The notes under the pieces are model-generated. The model saw only the letters and a program-made list of their open reading frames with translations. It was not told where the DNA came from and searched no databases. Positions 1 through 7,209 of a stretch of DNA of 64,000 bases are shown in pieces. The position numbers and the translations under genes are program-made. The stretch's first letter is position 1, and each line of letters starts with the position of its first letter. The DNA lies in the NCBI GenBank assembly GCA_907163375.1, contig CAJQUW010016185.1:248001-312000 (forward strand). Direction: 5' to 3'. The DNA is from Prostheceraeus crozeri (taxonomy: Eukaryota > Platyhelminthes > Polycladida > Euryleptidae).

Positions 1-350
1 TAAGTATAATCATCATTGTGTGGAGTAAATTGGGCAATATGTTTACACGCTTTATTCAAGAAATCATATATAAACTTTTTACATGATAAGAGATCTTTCT
101 TTGGCCACTGTGGAATGTATACTCGGCAGCCCTTTTCACATTGGTAAGCAGCTGTACGTCTCATATTAATAGTCATCACCTCATGATCAAAAGTATAGAC
201 ACAGTTGCTATAAACAAGTTGAGTGACACCCACTTCCCAATTCCCATTTAGCTGTTGTGCATGATCAATGGGAGTAGAAAAGAGTGCGGCTCGATTACTA
301 GTAAATCTCTTTGTAGCCGCATTGCTAAGCAAAATATGATAAAACGACAT
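1..350 (-). CDS. Virion protein, minor-capsid (penton)-like, partial
   Basis: An open frame starts at an ATG at 350 and runs without a stop off the left edge, giving about 116 residues. It begins MSFYHILLSN and carries the motif GNWEVGVTQLVYSN near residues 43-56. This opening and the W-E-V-G motif resemble a protein family that recurs beside Polinton capsid genes in invertebrates and is thought to be a minor capsid or penton component; I infer the assignment from that resemblance only. The rest of the protein is outside the window. It is transcribed divergently from the PC4-like gene that starts only about 24 bp away, so the two probably share a very short promoter region. Confidence 0.5.
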   Translation of the reverse strand, partial: MSFYHILLSNAATKRFTSNRAALFSTPIDHAQQLNGNWEVGVTQLVYSNCVYTFDHEVMTINMRRTAAYQCEKGCRVYIPQWPKKDLLSCKKFIYDFLNKACKHIAQFTPHNDDYT

Positions 351-373
351 TTTTATATTGCTAATCTGCAACT

Positions 374-742
374 TTGCATAACATCATGAAGACTTGGATT
401 TTGGACTCTCTACAATATATCAGAGTTGATCGTGATGGAAACGTACATTTCAAAAATTCTCATGGTCATACATCAAGAGGAATTACATTAACATGGCGAC
501 AATTTGTCAACCTCAATGATATCATGAGGGATTTGGAATATTTTGAAACATTAAGATTCATCTCCCTGGGTGATCAAGTTTGGCTTCAACATTACAGAAA
601 TGAAATTCAAATCTACCATTCTCATTCCGCAAACTGTTTCTCATTTCGCAAATACAATTGGGAGAAGTATAGAAGATACATACATCGCTCCATCATGACA
701 TTTATTCGTCGTGAGTTCATCGCCCTACTATGCAAATCTTAA
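374..742 (+). CDS. PC4-like small protein, copy 1
   Basis: A 122-residue basic protein that is clearly a tandem paralogue of the next gene: both share KxWxLDSLQ at the start, a V-x-F-K-[ND]-S strand, a W/Y-R-x-F segment with IM-[RK]-DL-[EK]-YF, an aromatic-rich Q-[IV]-W-L stretch, IQ-[IL]-YHS and WEKY-[RK]-R-x-[IV]-HRSI. Two half-repeats can be seen, each a beta-rich stretch followed by a helix, which is like the PC4/p15 single-strand DNA-binding coactivator fold (strand, then a helix with an F/W-x-x-L pattern). The likely start is the ATG at 386 (MKTW), matching the paralogue's start. Function is inferred: single-strand DNA binding in transcription or replication. No catalytic residues are seen. 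The fold is a guess from pattern only. Confidence 0.5.
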   Translation: MHNIMKTWILDSLQYIRVDRDGNVHFKNSHGHTSRGITLTWRQFVNLNDIMRDLEYFETLRFISLGDQVWLQHYRNEIQIYHSHSANCFSFRKYNWEKYRRYIHRSIMTFIRREFIALLCKS

Positions 743-764
743 TCAGACATGACTATCACGCACC

Positions 765-1415
765 ATGAGTTGGAAATTAGATTCCCTACAACGTATTGAA
801 ACGGATCATGATCGAAACGTCTATTTCAAAGATTCAACTGGAAATGTGAGAAGAGAGTTTGCTTTATCTTATCGCCATTTTCAATCTCTACATCATATCA
901 TGAAGGATTTGAAATACTTCTATATGAAAAGACATTCACGTATTGGAAATCGCATCTGGTTGCGCGTCAACAATCGGCGAATTCAACTCTATCATTCCCA
1001 ACTTCATACTAACTTCACATTTCATCAAGGTAGTTGGGAAAAGTATAAAAGGAAGGTACATCGCTCAATTTACTCATTCTTTCATCATGAAGCGCCATCG
1101 CTACACCATCGTCAACATTCTCCGTCGCTTCAGACTCTACACCAAAATCGATCTCACAACATTACACCAACAGCTTCCAAACAGCAAGTATTACCCGGGT
1201 CGTCCTCAAATGTTAGTGGTGAAGATGAACAATTCACGGAATCTTCAACTCTTCCCAAATGGGACTGTACAGATTCTCGGCGCCCTTTCTCATTCATCGG
1301 CGCAGTCAATGCGCTTAGAGCTACAAAGACTACTACGTCGGATATGGAAGAGGGAGAGGTGTGTGATGTCGAATCTGACTGTGGACAATATGGTGATCTC
1401 TACTCAATTGAGTGA
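765..1415 (+). CDS. PC4-like small protein, copy 2
   Basis: The first roughly 115 residues align along their length with the upstream gene, including YFKDSTGN, SYRHFQSLHHIMKDLKYF and WEKYKRKVHRSI. This is a local gene duplication; the intergenic gap is only 22 bp. The C-terminal half of the open frame (after about residue 115) is low-complexity, rich in Ser, Thr, His and Gln, and overlaps in another frame the TBP-like region that starts at 1087, so one of the two overlapping readings in 1087-1415 may be a shadow. I favour a gene whose conserved part ends near 1110. As for copy 1, a PC4-like single-strand DNA-binding role is an inference from fold-like pattern. Confidence 0.5.
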   Translation: MSWKLDSLQRIETDHDRNVYFKDSTGNVRREFALSYRHFQSLHHIMKDLKYFYMKRHSRIGNRIWLRVNNRRIQLYHSQLHTNFTFHQGSWEKYKRKVHRSIYSFFHHEAPSLHHRQHSPSLQTLHQNRSHNITPTASKQQVLPGSSSNVSGEDEQFTESSTLPKWDCTDSRRPFSFIGAVNALRATKTTTSDMEEGEVCDVESDCGQYGDLYSIE

Positions 1416-1630
1416 CAGTCTATCATTTTTGAAGATTCGTACCAGCAGTTACAGTTTGTGTTATGAACCCGAACTTTTTCTGCAGCTCTCATTAGTTGTT
1501 GGTTACCTGTGCATGTGGCAATCTTTCATAATAGTAAAGTGATCATTACTGGACTAAAATCTCATGTACAAGCAAATATGATCCTAGACTATCTCATTGA
1601 GTATGTACGTACCCAGCGGATTGTAAAATA
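1087..1630 (+). CDS. TATA-binding-protein-like gene (two TBP-type repeats)
   Basis: The first part carries a TBP repeat pattern: YTIVNIL, IDLTTLHQQLPNSKYYPGRP, then LVVKM, an F-x-N-G turn and ILGALS followed by a helix with SAQSM. In TBP each repeat has the order: K-x-D-L-x-x-[IL], N-x-x-Y-x-P-x-x-F, V-x-[RK]-[IL], L-I-F-x-[SN]-G-K-[MV]-V-x-T-G-A-[KR]-S. The second part shows the second-repeat signatures SYSLCYEPELF and VAIFHNSKVIITGLKS. The stretch appears interrupted about once, or spliced. Order, spacing and both repeats support a TBP-fold protein of about 180 residues, near the size of the TBP core. Family knowledge: TBP binds TATA boxes and nucleates RNA polymerase II initiation; here it may direct transcription of the element's own genes. 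Confidence 0.6.
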
Positions 1631-1664
1631 AAAAACAATTTTTCCAACATGATGTTTTTATTTC
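1626..1664. terminator. Convergent poly(A) signals
   Basis: The plus-strand TBP-like block ends with AAAATAAAAAAC, which contains AATAAA. A few bases away the minus-strand protease stop codon overlaps a second AATAAA (read as GAAATAAAAAC on the minus strand). The two transcription units therefore converge with their cleavage signals almost touching, in the compact manner of DNA viruses. Confidence 0.6.
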
Positions 1665-2119
1665 AAATCATGATAGAACTTACAAATCATTTTTTCATTA
1701 GAGGATGGATTACATGAAAAGTTTTGAATAACAGATGCAAATCGAGATACATGTAAACGTCTTAAGATGAAGTACAGTACAAAAGCACCACACGTTGATG
1801 AAAGTGGATGTTGTAGTATGCGTTCATTTCGCTGATATTGACGCGTATGTTTTCTCAACCACTGCTGTGTTGGTATATTTGGAGGTTGAGCAAGAGAGTC
1901 AAATAGTTCACCACGTCGGTCTTCTCCAATAAAGATCGCTTTCCAATGCTCACCGCCTAAATTCTGCGAATGAGTGTTTAGTACAATAAAGATGGGATAG
2001 TGATTTACTGCAGGTGGTAAGGTATCGAGTGAATAGACATTATCGAAAGCTTTCAACGTCGCTTCGTCTGCATTACGCTGCACTTTAGTCTTAATATCGT
2101 CAGCAGTCAACCAACTCAT
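1658..2119 (-). CDS. PRO: Adenain-type cysteine protease (Polinton PRO)
   Basis: This 153-residue protein has the catalytic order of adenovirus maturation proteases: His in GEHWKAIFI (residue 58), Asp in ELFDSLAQPP (about 74), Gln in ILQHPLSS (about 103) and Cys in STCGAFVLYF (about 110). In Polintons and adenoviruses this enzyme cleaves capsid precursor proteins, typically after a GG or GX motif, during virion assembly. Two small basic proteins in this element contain such GG motifs and are plausible substrates. The length is normal for the family (about 150-200). The ATG start overlaps the stop codon of the upstream capsid gene by one base (TAATG), indicating tight coupling of the two genes. 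Confidence 0.9.
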   Translation of the reverse strand: MSWLTADDIKTKVQRNADEATLKAFDNVYSLDTLPPAVNHYPIFIVLNTHSQNLGGEHWKAIFIGEDRRGELFDSLAQPPNIPTQQWLRKHTRQYQRNERILQHPLSSTCGAFVLYFILRRLHVSRFASVIQNFSCNPSSNEKMICKFYHDLK

Positions 2120-3366
2120 TAACGATTATACTGAAGAATTACGTCACGATACTTTGTAATTTCAATATTTGAATCGAAGACTGCATAAATTAATACATTG
2201 ATCGTCTCAGGTAGTGTTCTTTTGAACGTTAAATCCAAACGAATATTATGAGGCACGTTCGCTTGACGATAGGGTGCACTAATATCGCTGTCAGCAGTCA
2301 AATCAAATGCATAAATAGTATATCCACTCTTAAACTCTTTCATAGTCAGTCCGTTGGTGTCATCCGTATTGTAAAAGCCAAAAACATCCATAAAATCAAC
2401 ATAACTGCGCATAAATTGATCTGAAGCAAAATCTGGTTTGTAGGGTGGACCAGGATGACTCACACCATTTACACGTAAAGCAATTTCACTTAAATGATTG
2501 TGTTTAAAATTGAAAGGATTCTTCTTTATATTACCATTAAATGCATCATTTTCAACCATTGCCACCATGAGGAGCTTCGGTGCTTCCGATGGAAAGAGGC
2601 CATCTTTCATGAAACTCTTTTGATCTTTCGGAATTGTAAAGGTGAGAAGCTTTGTATGCTGAATGGGGTAAATGGCATTTTGGCGGTTAAGGCCTTCAGC
2701 ATGCCCTCTAATGACACTTGGATTCGGTACTACTCGACGAATGTAAAGTGCAATATCTTCCACATGAATTCTAAAATTGTCAACTTTAGCAAATGCATTC
2801 AGCGCAAATTCAGGCTTATTCAATGTCAGCTTGAGTCGCATGCTGGTATTACACAGTAAAAACTTTGACTGTCTAAAGAAGTCTAAATTCAGCGGACCAT
2901 ATAGCTGACATACTCTACTATCTTTAATCATAGCAGATCGCTTTACAAAGCCACTGTTTGTTTCAACATCAAATTTTCCTGCTTCATCTCTGTACCATCC
3001 CATGGCTTCCATATGACTTTTTTGTGCTGCTGGATGAAACTGTGATACATGATTGAAATATGATTTATAGGGATAATCGCTTTGACCACCTTCCACTTGC
3101 TGCTCTCCAATCGTTAGAGAAACATCACGAAGTAATGTAGTCAATGGTAAATTGTTCAGTCCAACTTTATGTGCATCGTCAATAGCAGTTCCATCTGCTT
3201 GCTGAATTCTAAACCTCAAATCAAGCATCGCATAACTCAAATCTATGTAGTCATCACTACCACCAGGAATAGCAAATTCAATGGGGCCAGCATTCTCAGC
3301 TGTTCGAGGATGATAATCTACAATACTTGAACTAAGAATATCTGTCTGTATGGCTTGTTGATCGAA
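2119..3366 (-). CDS. Polinton major capsid protein (double-jelly-roll type)
   Basis: A long beta-rich protein of at least 373 residues. Recognisable family signatures include DDYIDL near the N terminus (about 3260), GHAEGLNRQNAIYPI, the SGYTIYAFDLTADSD stretch and a C terminus with LDLTFKRTLPETINVLIYA and FDSNIEI. These match the Polinton/adintovirus major capsid family, the hexon-like building block of the predicted icosahedral shell. Similarity to the family continues upstream of the first in-frame ATG to about 3366, so the true start is not resolved; a pyrimidine-rich tract ending in TTAG just upstream could be a splice acceptor. It lies directly upstream of the protease, overlapping it by one base, as expected for a late morphogenesis unit. 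Confidence 0.85.
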   Translation of the reverse strand, partial: FDQQAIQTDILSSSIVDYHPRTAENAGPIEFAIPGGSDDYIDLSYAMLDLRFRIQQADGTAIDDAHKVGLNNLPLTTLLRDVSLTIGEQQVEGGQSDYPYKSYFNHVSQFHPAAQKSHMEAMGWYRDEAGKFDVETNSGFVKRSAMIKDSRVCQLYGPLNLDFFRQSKFLLCNTSMRLKLTLNKPEFALNAFAKVDNFRIHVEDIALYIRRVVPNPSVIRGHAEGLNRQNAIYPIQHTKLLTFTIPKDQKSFMKDGLFPSEAPKLLMVAMVENDAFNGNIKKNPFNFKHNHLSEIALRVNGVSHPGPPYKPDFASDQFMRSYVDFMDVFGFYNTDDTNGLTMKEFKSGYTIYAFDLTADSDISAPYRQANVPHNIRLDLTFKRTLPETINVLIYAVFDSNIEITKYRDVILQYNR

Positions 3367-3398
3367 CTAACAAAAACCGGAAGTTTTACACTCCATGA

Positions 3399-3824
3399 TT
3401 AGAAGTTATAGCAGCGTCGTCGTTTAGCGCCTGATGAATGATTAGAGCCTCTGCGACGTTTGCGTGAATGCCTTTTGACTGAAGATCGCACCTTATTCAT
3501 TCGTTTAGGTGATTTCTTTCCTTGAGTAACACCAGCAATGGTCTGCTTCAATGTTTTTAAACCGCGTTCCTTCCCACGATTCAACAAACTGCTCTTAAAA
3601 CTTCTACCTCTGGAAAGATCACTAGCAACATCACCAGCAAAGCCAACGGCATTACTTAAAACATTTCGTTTTAAAGATCTACCGACATTGGATATGAGAG
3701 GTGCTACAACAGATTTCAGTGCACCAAGTATGCTACCTCCACGTTGGCGGCGAGCACCGATGTAAATTTGTCCTCCGCCACTTACATAGGAGGGTCGTGA
3801 ATAAAATGAGGCAGTTGGATTCAT
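3399..3824 (-). CDS. Small basic GG-motif virion protein (pVI/pX-like)
   Basis: A 141-residue, strongly basic protein. The N-terminal region has a run of GG motifs (VSGGGQIY, then RQRGGSILGAL) followed by an amphipathic hydrophobic segment (SILGALKSVVAPLI), and the C terminus is almost pure Arg/Lys/Ser with a KRHSRKRRRGS cluster. The layout resembles adenovirus core and membrane-lytic proteins (pVI, pVII, pX), in which the protease cuts at GG sites to free an amphipathic or DNA-binding peptide. I infer a role in DNA condensation or membrane entry. It sits between the capsid gene and the integrase with short spacers. Confidence 0.6.
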   Translation of the reverse strand: MNPTASFYSRPSYVSGGGQIYIGARRQRGGSILGALKSVVAPLISNVGRSLKRNVLSNAVGFAGDVASDLSRGRSFKSSLLNRGKERGLKTLKQTIAGVTQGKKSPKRMNKVRSSVKRHSRKRRRGSNHSSGAKRRRCYNF

Positions 3825-3865
3825 AGCTCAAACCCTAAACATTGTTAGTTACAACTTTGCATGAA

Positions 3866-5086
3866 TCACTGTCGATCACTTAGATGAAAGATGTCGGCAC
3901 GACGCATCCAAGAGTTCATACTTGAAGGATAACCAGTCCATTTAACAAGACACCATTCTTCACCTTGCCGTTTTTTACATCGAATGATTTTCTCTACCAA
4001 ATATGTTTCACTTTCAGTGACTACCTCAATCTCATCGCGGTAAAAGCTACCCTCAATTTCTTCATTATCGTAATCTTTCAACTTGTAGGTGGTCGGAGAG
4101 TCTTTTTGATTAATCCTTGATACTGTAAATACCTCCTCTGTCCAATTCGGAAGGTACCCTTTAGCAAAAACACTTTTCACTTTTGAGATACGAACTTTAT
4201 CGCCAATTTTCACATCACTTTTCACATGAGTGCGTTTACGTTGGAATGATTCGCGCACTTTATCTACATTGTCAGCATTTACATCTACTGGTCTGAGTCC
4301 AATAGAACGATGGATAGAGTGATTGTAGGCATGGAGTGTATCTTGTAGAACCTTTGTCCAATTTTGTGTCAAGTTGGCAGTAAAATGTCGCCACAAGCGA
4401 TTTTTTAATGTGCGATTAAAACGTTCAACGAGTGCAGCTTTATAAGCGCTCTTTACACTAAACAACTCAATGTCATGGCTCTCAAATAATCTTGTCACAT
4501 GCTGATTTTCAAACTCTTTTCCTTGATCACTCTGAATTCTTTTTGGAATGCGACCTTCTCGAAAAATTGTTTGGAATGCTTTTGCTACTCCTTTCCCTTC
4601 TTTAGTTTTTAAAGGTTGAGCCCACGCATAACGCGAGAAAATATCAATGACGGTTAAAATAAAATTATTGCCCGAGTTATGTTTTGAAATGGAGGCAACA
4701 TCGCACAAATCTGCTTGCCACTGTTCATCGATGTCATGAACAATATAATGGCGGGTGTGGTACTTCTTTTTCGCTTGTTTGTGGAGTGTATAGGTAGCCT
4801 GACCCTTTAACCATCGTTTCACTTGTGATTGTGGAAGACCACTCGCTTTTGATAATTTCTTGATAGATGCAAATCCTGCCGGATGTTTTACATCATAATA
4901 GATTGACTTCAAACGTTCAGTCGATGACGGCTGACTCTTTTTCCTCCTTCTCATCTTTTTTCTTTCTTGCCTTTCTACATTTACAACAACTGCAGCATTT
5001 AGCTTTAGCGGTTTTGCGATCGTGTTCACATTGCTTAGGGGTTTCATTATGAGAGCTGGCGCAGCAAGTGCAAGTGACAACGACAT
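3866..5086 (-). CDS. INT: Retroviral-type integrase with C-terminal chromodomain
   Basis: An integrase of up to 406 residues. A helix-turn-helix-like N-terminal part (KKLSKASGLPQSQVKRWLKG) precedes the rve catalytic core with the DDE triad: Asp in WQADLCDV (about 126), Asp in IQSDQGKEF (about 187) and Glu in ALVERFNRTLKN (about 221). After the core comes an SH3-like segment (VKIGDKVRISKVK) and a C-terminal chromodomain (VEKIIRCKKRQGEEWCLVKWTGYP). This domain order is diagnostic for Polinton integrases, which insert the linear DNA with a 6-bp target duplication; the chromodomain may guide target choice. The first 13-40 residues lack an ATG and overlap a Cys-rich frame, so the start is probably an internal ATG. 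Confidence 0.92.
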   Translation of the reverse strand: MSLSLALAAPALIMKPLSNVNTIAKPLKLNAAVVVNVERQERKKMRRRKKSQPSSTERLKSIYYDVKHPAGFASIKKLSKASGLPQSQVKRWLKGQATYTLHKQAKKKYHTRHYIVHDIDEQWQADLCDVASISKHNSGNNFILTVIDIFSRYAWAQPLKTKEGKGVAKAFQTIFREGRIPKRIQSDQGKEFENQHVTRLFESHDIELFSVKSAYKAALVERFNRTLKNRLWRHFTANLTQNWTKVLQDTLHAYNHSIHRSIGLRPVDVNADNVDKVRESFQRKRTHVKSDVKIGDKVRISKVKSVFAKGYLPNWTEEVFTVSRINQKDSPTTYKLKDYDNEEIEGSFYRDEIEVVTESETYLVEKIIRCKKRQGEEWCLVKWTGYPSSMNSWMRRADIFHLSDRQ

Positions 5087-5132
5087 TCACCTCTGGCGGC
5101 TCATTACATGGCAAGCAACACATCTGCTTCAT
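4917..5132 (-). CDS. Small Cys-rich protein overlapping the integrase start
   Basis: A 71-residue frame with an ATG overlapping the stop of the upstream gene (TAATATG). It contains 14 cysteines in pairs (MCCLPCNEP, CTCCASS, KCCSCCKCRK) followed by a charged Lys/Glu tail, so it could bind zinc. It overlaps the N-terminal end of the integrase frame. Because the integrase has no ATG in its first residues, this short frame may be a separate small gene or part of an alternative integrase leader. The start-stop overlap with its neighbour supports reality; there is no family match I can name. Confidence 0.35.
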   Translation of the reverse strand: MKQMCCLPCNEPPEVNVVVTCTCCASSHNETPKQCEHDRKTAKAKCCSCCKCRKARKKKDEKEEKESAVID

Positions 5133-5133
5133 A

Positions 5134-5826
5134 TTAATAGTCTGAGAACATGTATTTCCTAGGAGGAGCTGTTTTACGTTTTCCTTTTACCAGTTTTAGT
5201 GGCGATGTAGATCTACGTCGAGTTCTTCCTCTTGTTTGCTTAGTGAGTGTGGGAGGGGATGTAGCAGGTGACGTCTTAAACCAATTTGTTGGCATTTTCA
5301 TCGCCTGAAGCATTGGAGTAGTAGCCACTGTTGAATCAAGTTCTTTCAATGTCTCATTATTTAAAGCAAATTTTGGCACATTATGCTTTTTCAATAGTTT
5401 AAGAAAGTATGACCAACCAGGTGGAACATAGCCCTGACGGCGCTTTCTACGTGTCGCATACTGAATCAAGTCTTCATAACGTGAAGCATCAATCACTTTA
5501 TTTTCATCTGTAATGATTTCTCCTCTATCATTTACATTGAGATGGGGTTCAATACTGTTGAAAAGAGATATGGCATGTGCGCGAGATGCTAAAGGTGTAG
5601 CAGTCGATACAGAGTCACGCATCTTATTCTTCAAGTTTTTCAATTGCTCAACAGTTTCCAATTGTAATAATACAGCACGATGTGGATCTTTGATGTGAAC
5701 ATTTTGCTGATAATCTATTTCTTTCCTATACATTTGATTTGCAAGAGGTTGCTTTACTTGCTGCATGGCAGTCAATTGTACATATTCATCCTGAGGAATA
5801 ACAATCATGCGAGAATAAGAACTCAT
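5134..5826 (-). CDS. Polinton conserved protein of unknown function (PY-like)
   Basis: A 230-residue protein starting at an ATG (MSSYSRMIVIPQDEY). The middle has a helical region (LLQLETVEQLKNLKNKMRD) and a conserved-looking stretch YVPPGWSYFLKLLKKHNVP; the C terminus is basic and proline-rich with RGRTRRRSTSP and PPRKYMFSDY. Comparable proteins with a P-P-G-W or similar motif and basic tail occur between the ATPase and integrase in many Polintons and are usually labelled PY or left unnamed. The gene overlaps the ATPase stop by four bases. A structural or DNA-binding virion role is likely from position and charge only. Confidence 0.6.
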   Translation of the reverse strand: MSSYSRMIVIPQDEYVQLTAMQQVKQPLANQMYRKEIDYQQNVHIKDPHRAVLLQLETVEQLKNLKNKMRDSVSTATPLASRAHAISLFNSIEPHLNVNDRGEIITDENKVIDASRYEDLIQYATRRKRRQGYVPPGWSYFLKLLKKHNVPKFALNNETLKELDSTVATTPMLQAMKMPTNWFKTSPATSPPTLTKQTRGRTRRRSTSPLKLVKGKRKTAPPRKYMFSDY

Positions 5827-6488
5827 AGTTTGTAGATAATCATGGGAGTTTTCAAAATATCACTTCGAAATCTAAATTCTTCCGGACACTCTTGCGTAAA
5901 GTCAATGAATAAGTAACCGTATGGTTTTTCAGTAGCTGCTTGAAAAATTTCAATTAAGGCTTTTGATCCTCTGGGTGCAACTTGTCGCGCTAAAATTTCA
6001 AATTGACTTTTATCTCGCGGATTCTTGAAAATAGCATAATAGTGTGTATTCAGGTTTCGTGTACGAGCTTCTTTTCCATCAGGAAACAAATTTTGTGTAA
6101 TATAGATGATAAAACACCTTTTATGGTGTGCTGCGCGAGTGAACATATCTGTAACATCTTTTGAATTCTTACTTTCTTTTAATAAATCATCCAATACAAC
6201 AACATCATTAGACTGAAGTTTATCCACTGGAATAATTCCTTCATGTCGAATAAAGTTGCGACTTTGCAATTCCTGAAACAGCGACGGTTGATAAATACCA
6301 TAACACCAAATCACTCGATTGATAGGTTCCTTAAACAACTCAATTCTTTTATCCAATAAATTCAGCGTGAAAACAGTTTTACCTGCATGAGATGGACCTG
6401 ATACAGTCAGAACTTTATCGCATTGAAGTCTGAAATCCATTTTATTACTTTGAGACTCAACATTTGCATAATTAACGCTTAGAGCCAA
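5823..6488 (-). CDS. ATP: FtsK/HerA-type DNA packaging ATPase
   Basis: An ATPase of about 205-221 residues. The P-loop is SGPSHAGKTVF (Walker A, residues 31-38 of the open frame), Walker B is VVVLDDLL (about 96-103), and a conserved YITQNLFPDGKEARTRNLN segment follows near residue 135, typical of Polinton, adintovirus and virophage packaging ATPases. It is predicted to pump the linear genome into the preformed capsid. The open frame has a non-ATG codon at its 5' end; the first ATG is residue 17 (MDFRLQ), which leaves the P-loop intact and is the likely start. It overlaps its downstream neighbour by four bases. Confidence 0.92.
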   Translation of the reverse strand: MALSVNYANVESQSNKMDFRLQCDKVLTVSGPSHAGKTVFTLNLLDKRIELFKEPINRVIWCYGIYQPSLFQELQSRNFIRHEGIIPVDKLQSNDVVVLDDLLKESKNSKDVTDMFTRAAHHKRCFIIYITQNLFPDGKEARTRNLNTHYYAIFKNPRDKSQFEILARQVAPRGSKALIEIFQAATEKPYGYLFIDFTQECPEEFRFRSDILKTPMIIYKL

Positions 6489-6828
6489 AGATATTTCCCA
6501 ATAGGTTGCCCACGGCAGGAGCTATCATTGGAAGTATTGCTGAAAGGAAACCGCCCTTTTGTGTTAGAGTTTTCCTCTTTCTTTGAAGGGCGACTTTAGG
6601 ATTGGAGATGAAACGCAATTTTGTAGCATATCGCTTAAGTAACTTTCGTTGTTTTGGTGCTAATTTCTTCGTCCTCAACTTTCTCACATGAGAAATAATT
6701 TCACAAATGAATTTATCGTTAGCATGTCGTATAGCATTGTATCGCTGATTTGCTTTCATTCGTCGGAGAGCTTGAATGGCTGAAGAAAACTTTTGACTTT
6801 TACGTTTCGTCATTTTACGTTTCGCCAT
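6472..6828 (-). CDS. Small basic protein with C-terminal GG-hydrophobic peptide
   Basis: A 118-residue protein with a highly basic N-terminal 85 residues (MAKRKMTKRKSQK, KLAPKQRKLLKRYATK) and a C-terminal module KGGFLSAILPMIAPAVGNLL. The GG followed by a hydrophobic, glycine- and proline-containing amphipathic peptide closely resembles the adenovirus pX/pVI layout and small Polinton capsid-cement or membrane-active proteins. A protease cut after GG would release a roughly 25-residue hydrophobic peptide, possibly lytic. It lies just upstream of the packaging ATPase. The same GG-hydrophobic idea appears in the 141-residue protein at 3399-3824. Confidence 0.65.
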   Translation of the reverse strand: MAKRKMTKRKSQKFSSAIQALRRMKANQRYNAIRHANDKFICEIISHVRKLRTKKLAPKQRKLLKRYATKLRFISNPKVALQRKRKTLTQKGGFLSAILPMIAPAVGNLLGNIFGSKR

Positions 6829-6879
6829 TTTCCGTGTTAGTCTTTGCTAAAACCTATCTTTACCACATTTGCATAGGTA

Positions 6880-7209
6880 CTAACTATTGCGGCATAAGTG
6901 ACACTCGAAATGAGCAATATCACAGTGGTTACATTGGCAAAGTTGAATGCAATTACGTATGAAACAGCGTTGACAAAAAGCATGCTTACATCTCTTGAAG
7001 ATGCGCTTTTCATTTCCATCCTTTCGTTTACATACATCGCAACACATAGTTTCACCGTTACTGATGTCTATAGCAAGTCTTTTTGAAGATATGAATTTGC
7101 TAGCCTTTTCTAAATAATAGACGCATGTACAGAAGGAATATACTTCGAGAGTGAGCAGACATAGCTCGAAAACCAGTTGTGCTACAATCAAGTACCACTG
7201 CATTTTCAA
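6880..7209 (-). CDS. Membrane-anchored RING-like zinc protein
   Basis: A protein of about 107 residues; the first true ATG is at 7203. The N terminus is a hydrophobic membrane segment (WYLIVAQLVFELCLLTLEVY). The C-terminal half has RING-like cysteine spacing: CCDVC, then CKHAFCQRC, CIQLCQC and CDIAHFECHLC. RING domains recruit E2 ubiquitin-conjugating enzymes, so this may be a membrane E3 ligase acting on host factors; that is inference. It overlaps the upstream gene's stop codon by a few bases. A second RING-like protein lies at 8287-8535. Confidence 0.55.
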   Translation of the reverse strand: MKMQWYLIVAQLVFELCLLTLEVYSFCTCVYYLEKASKFISSKRLAIDISNGETMCCDVCKRKDGNEKRIFKRCKHAFCQRCFIRNCIQLCQCNHCDIAHFECHLCRNS

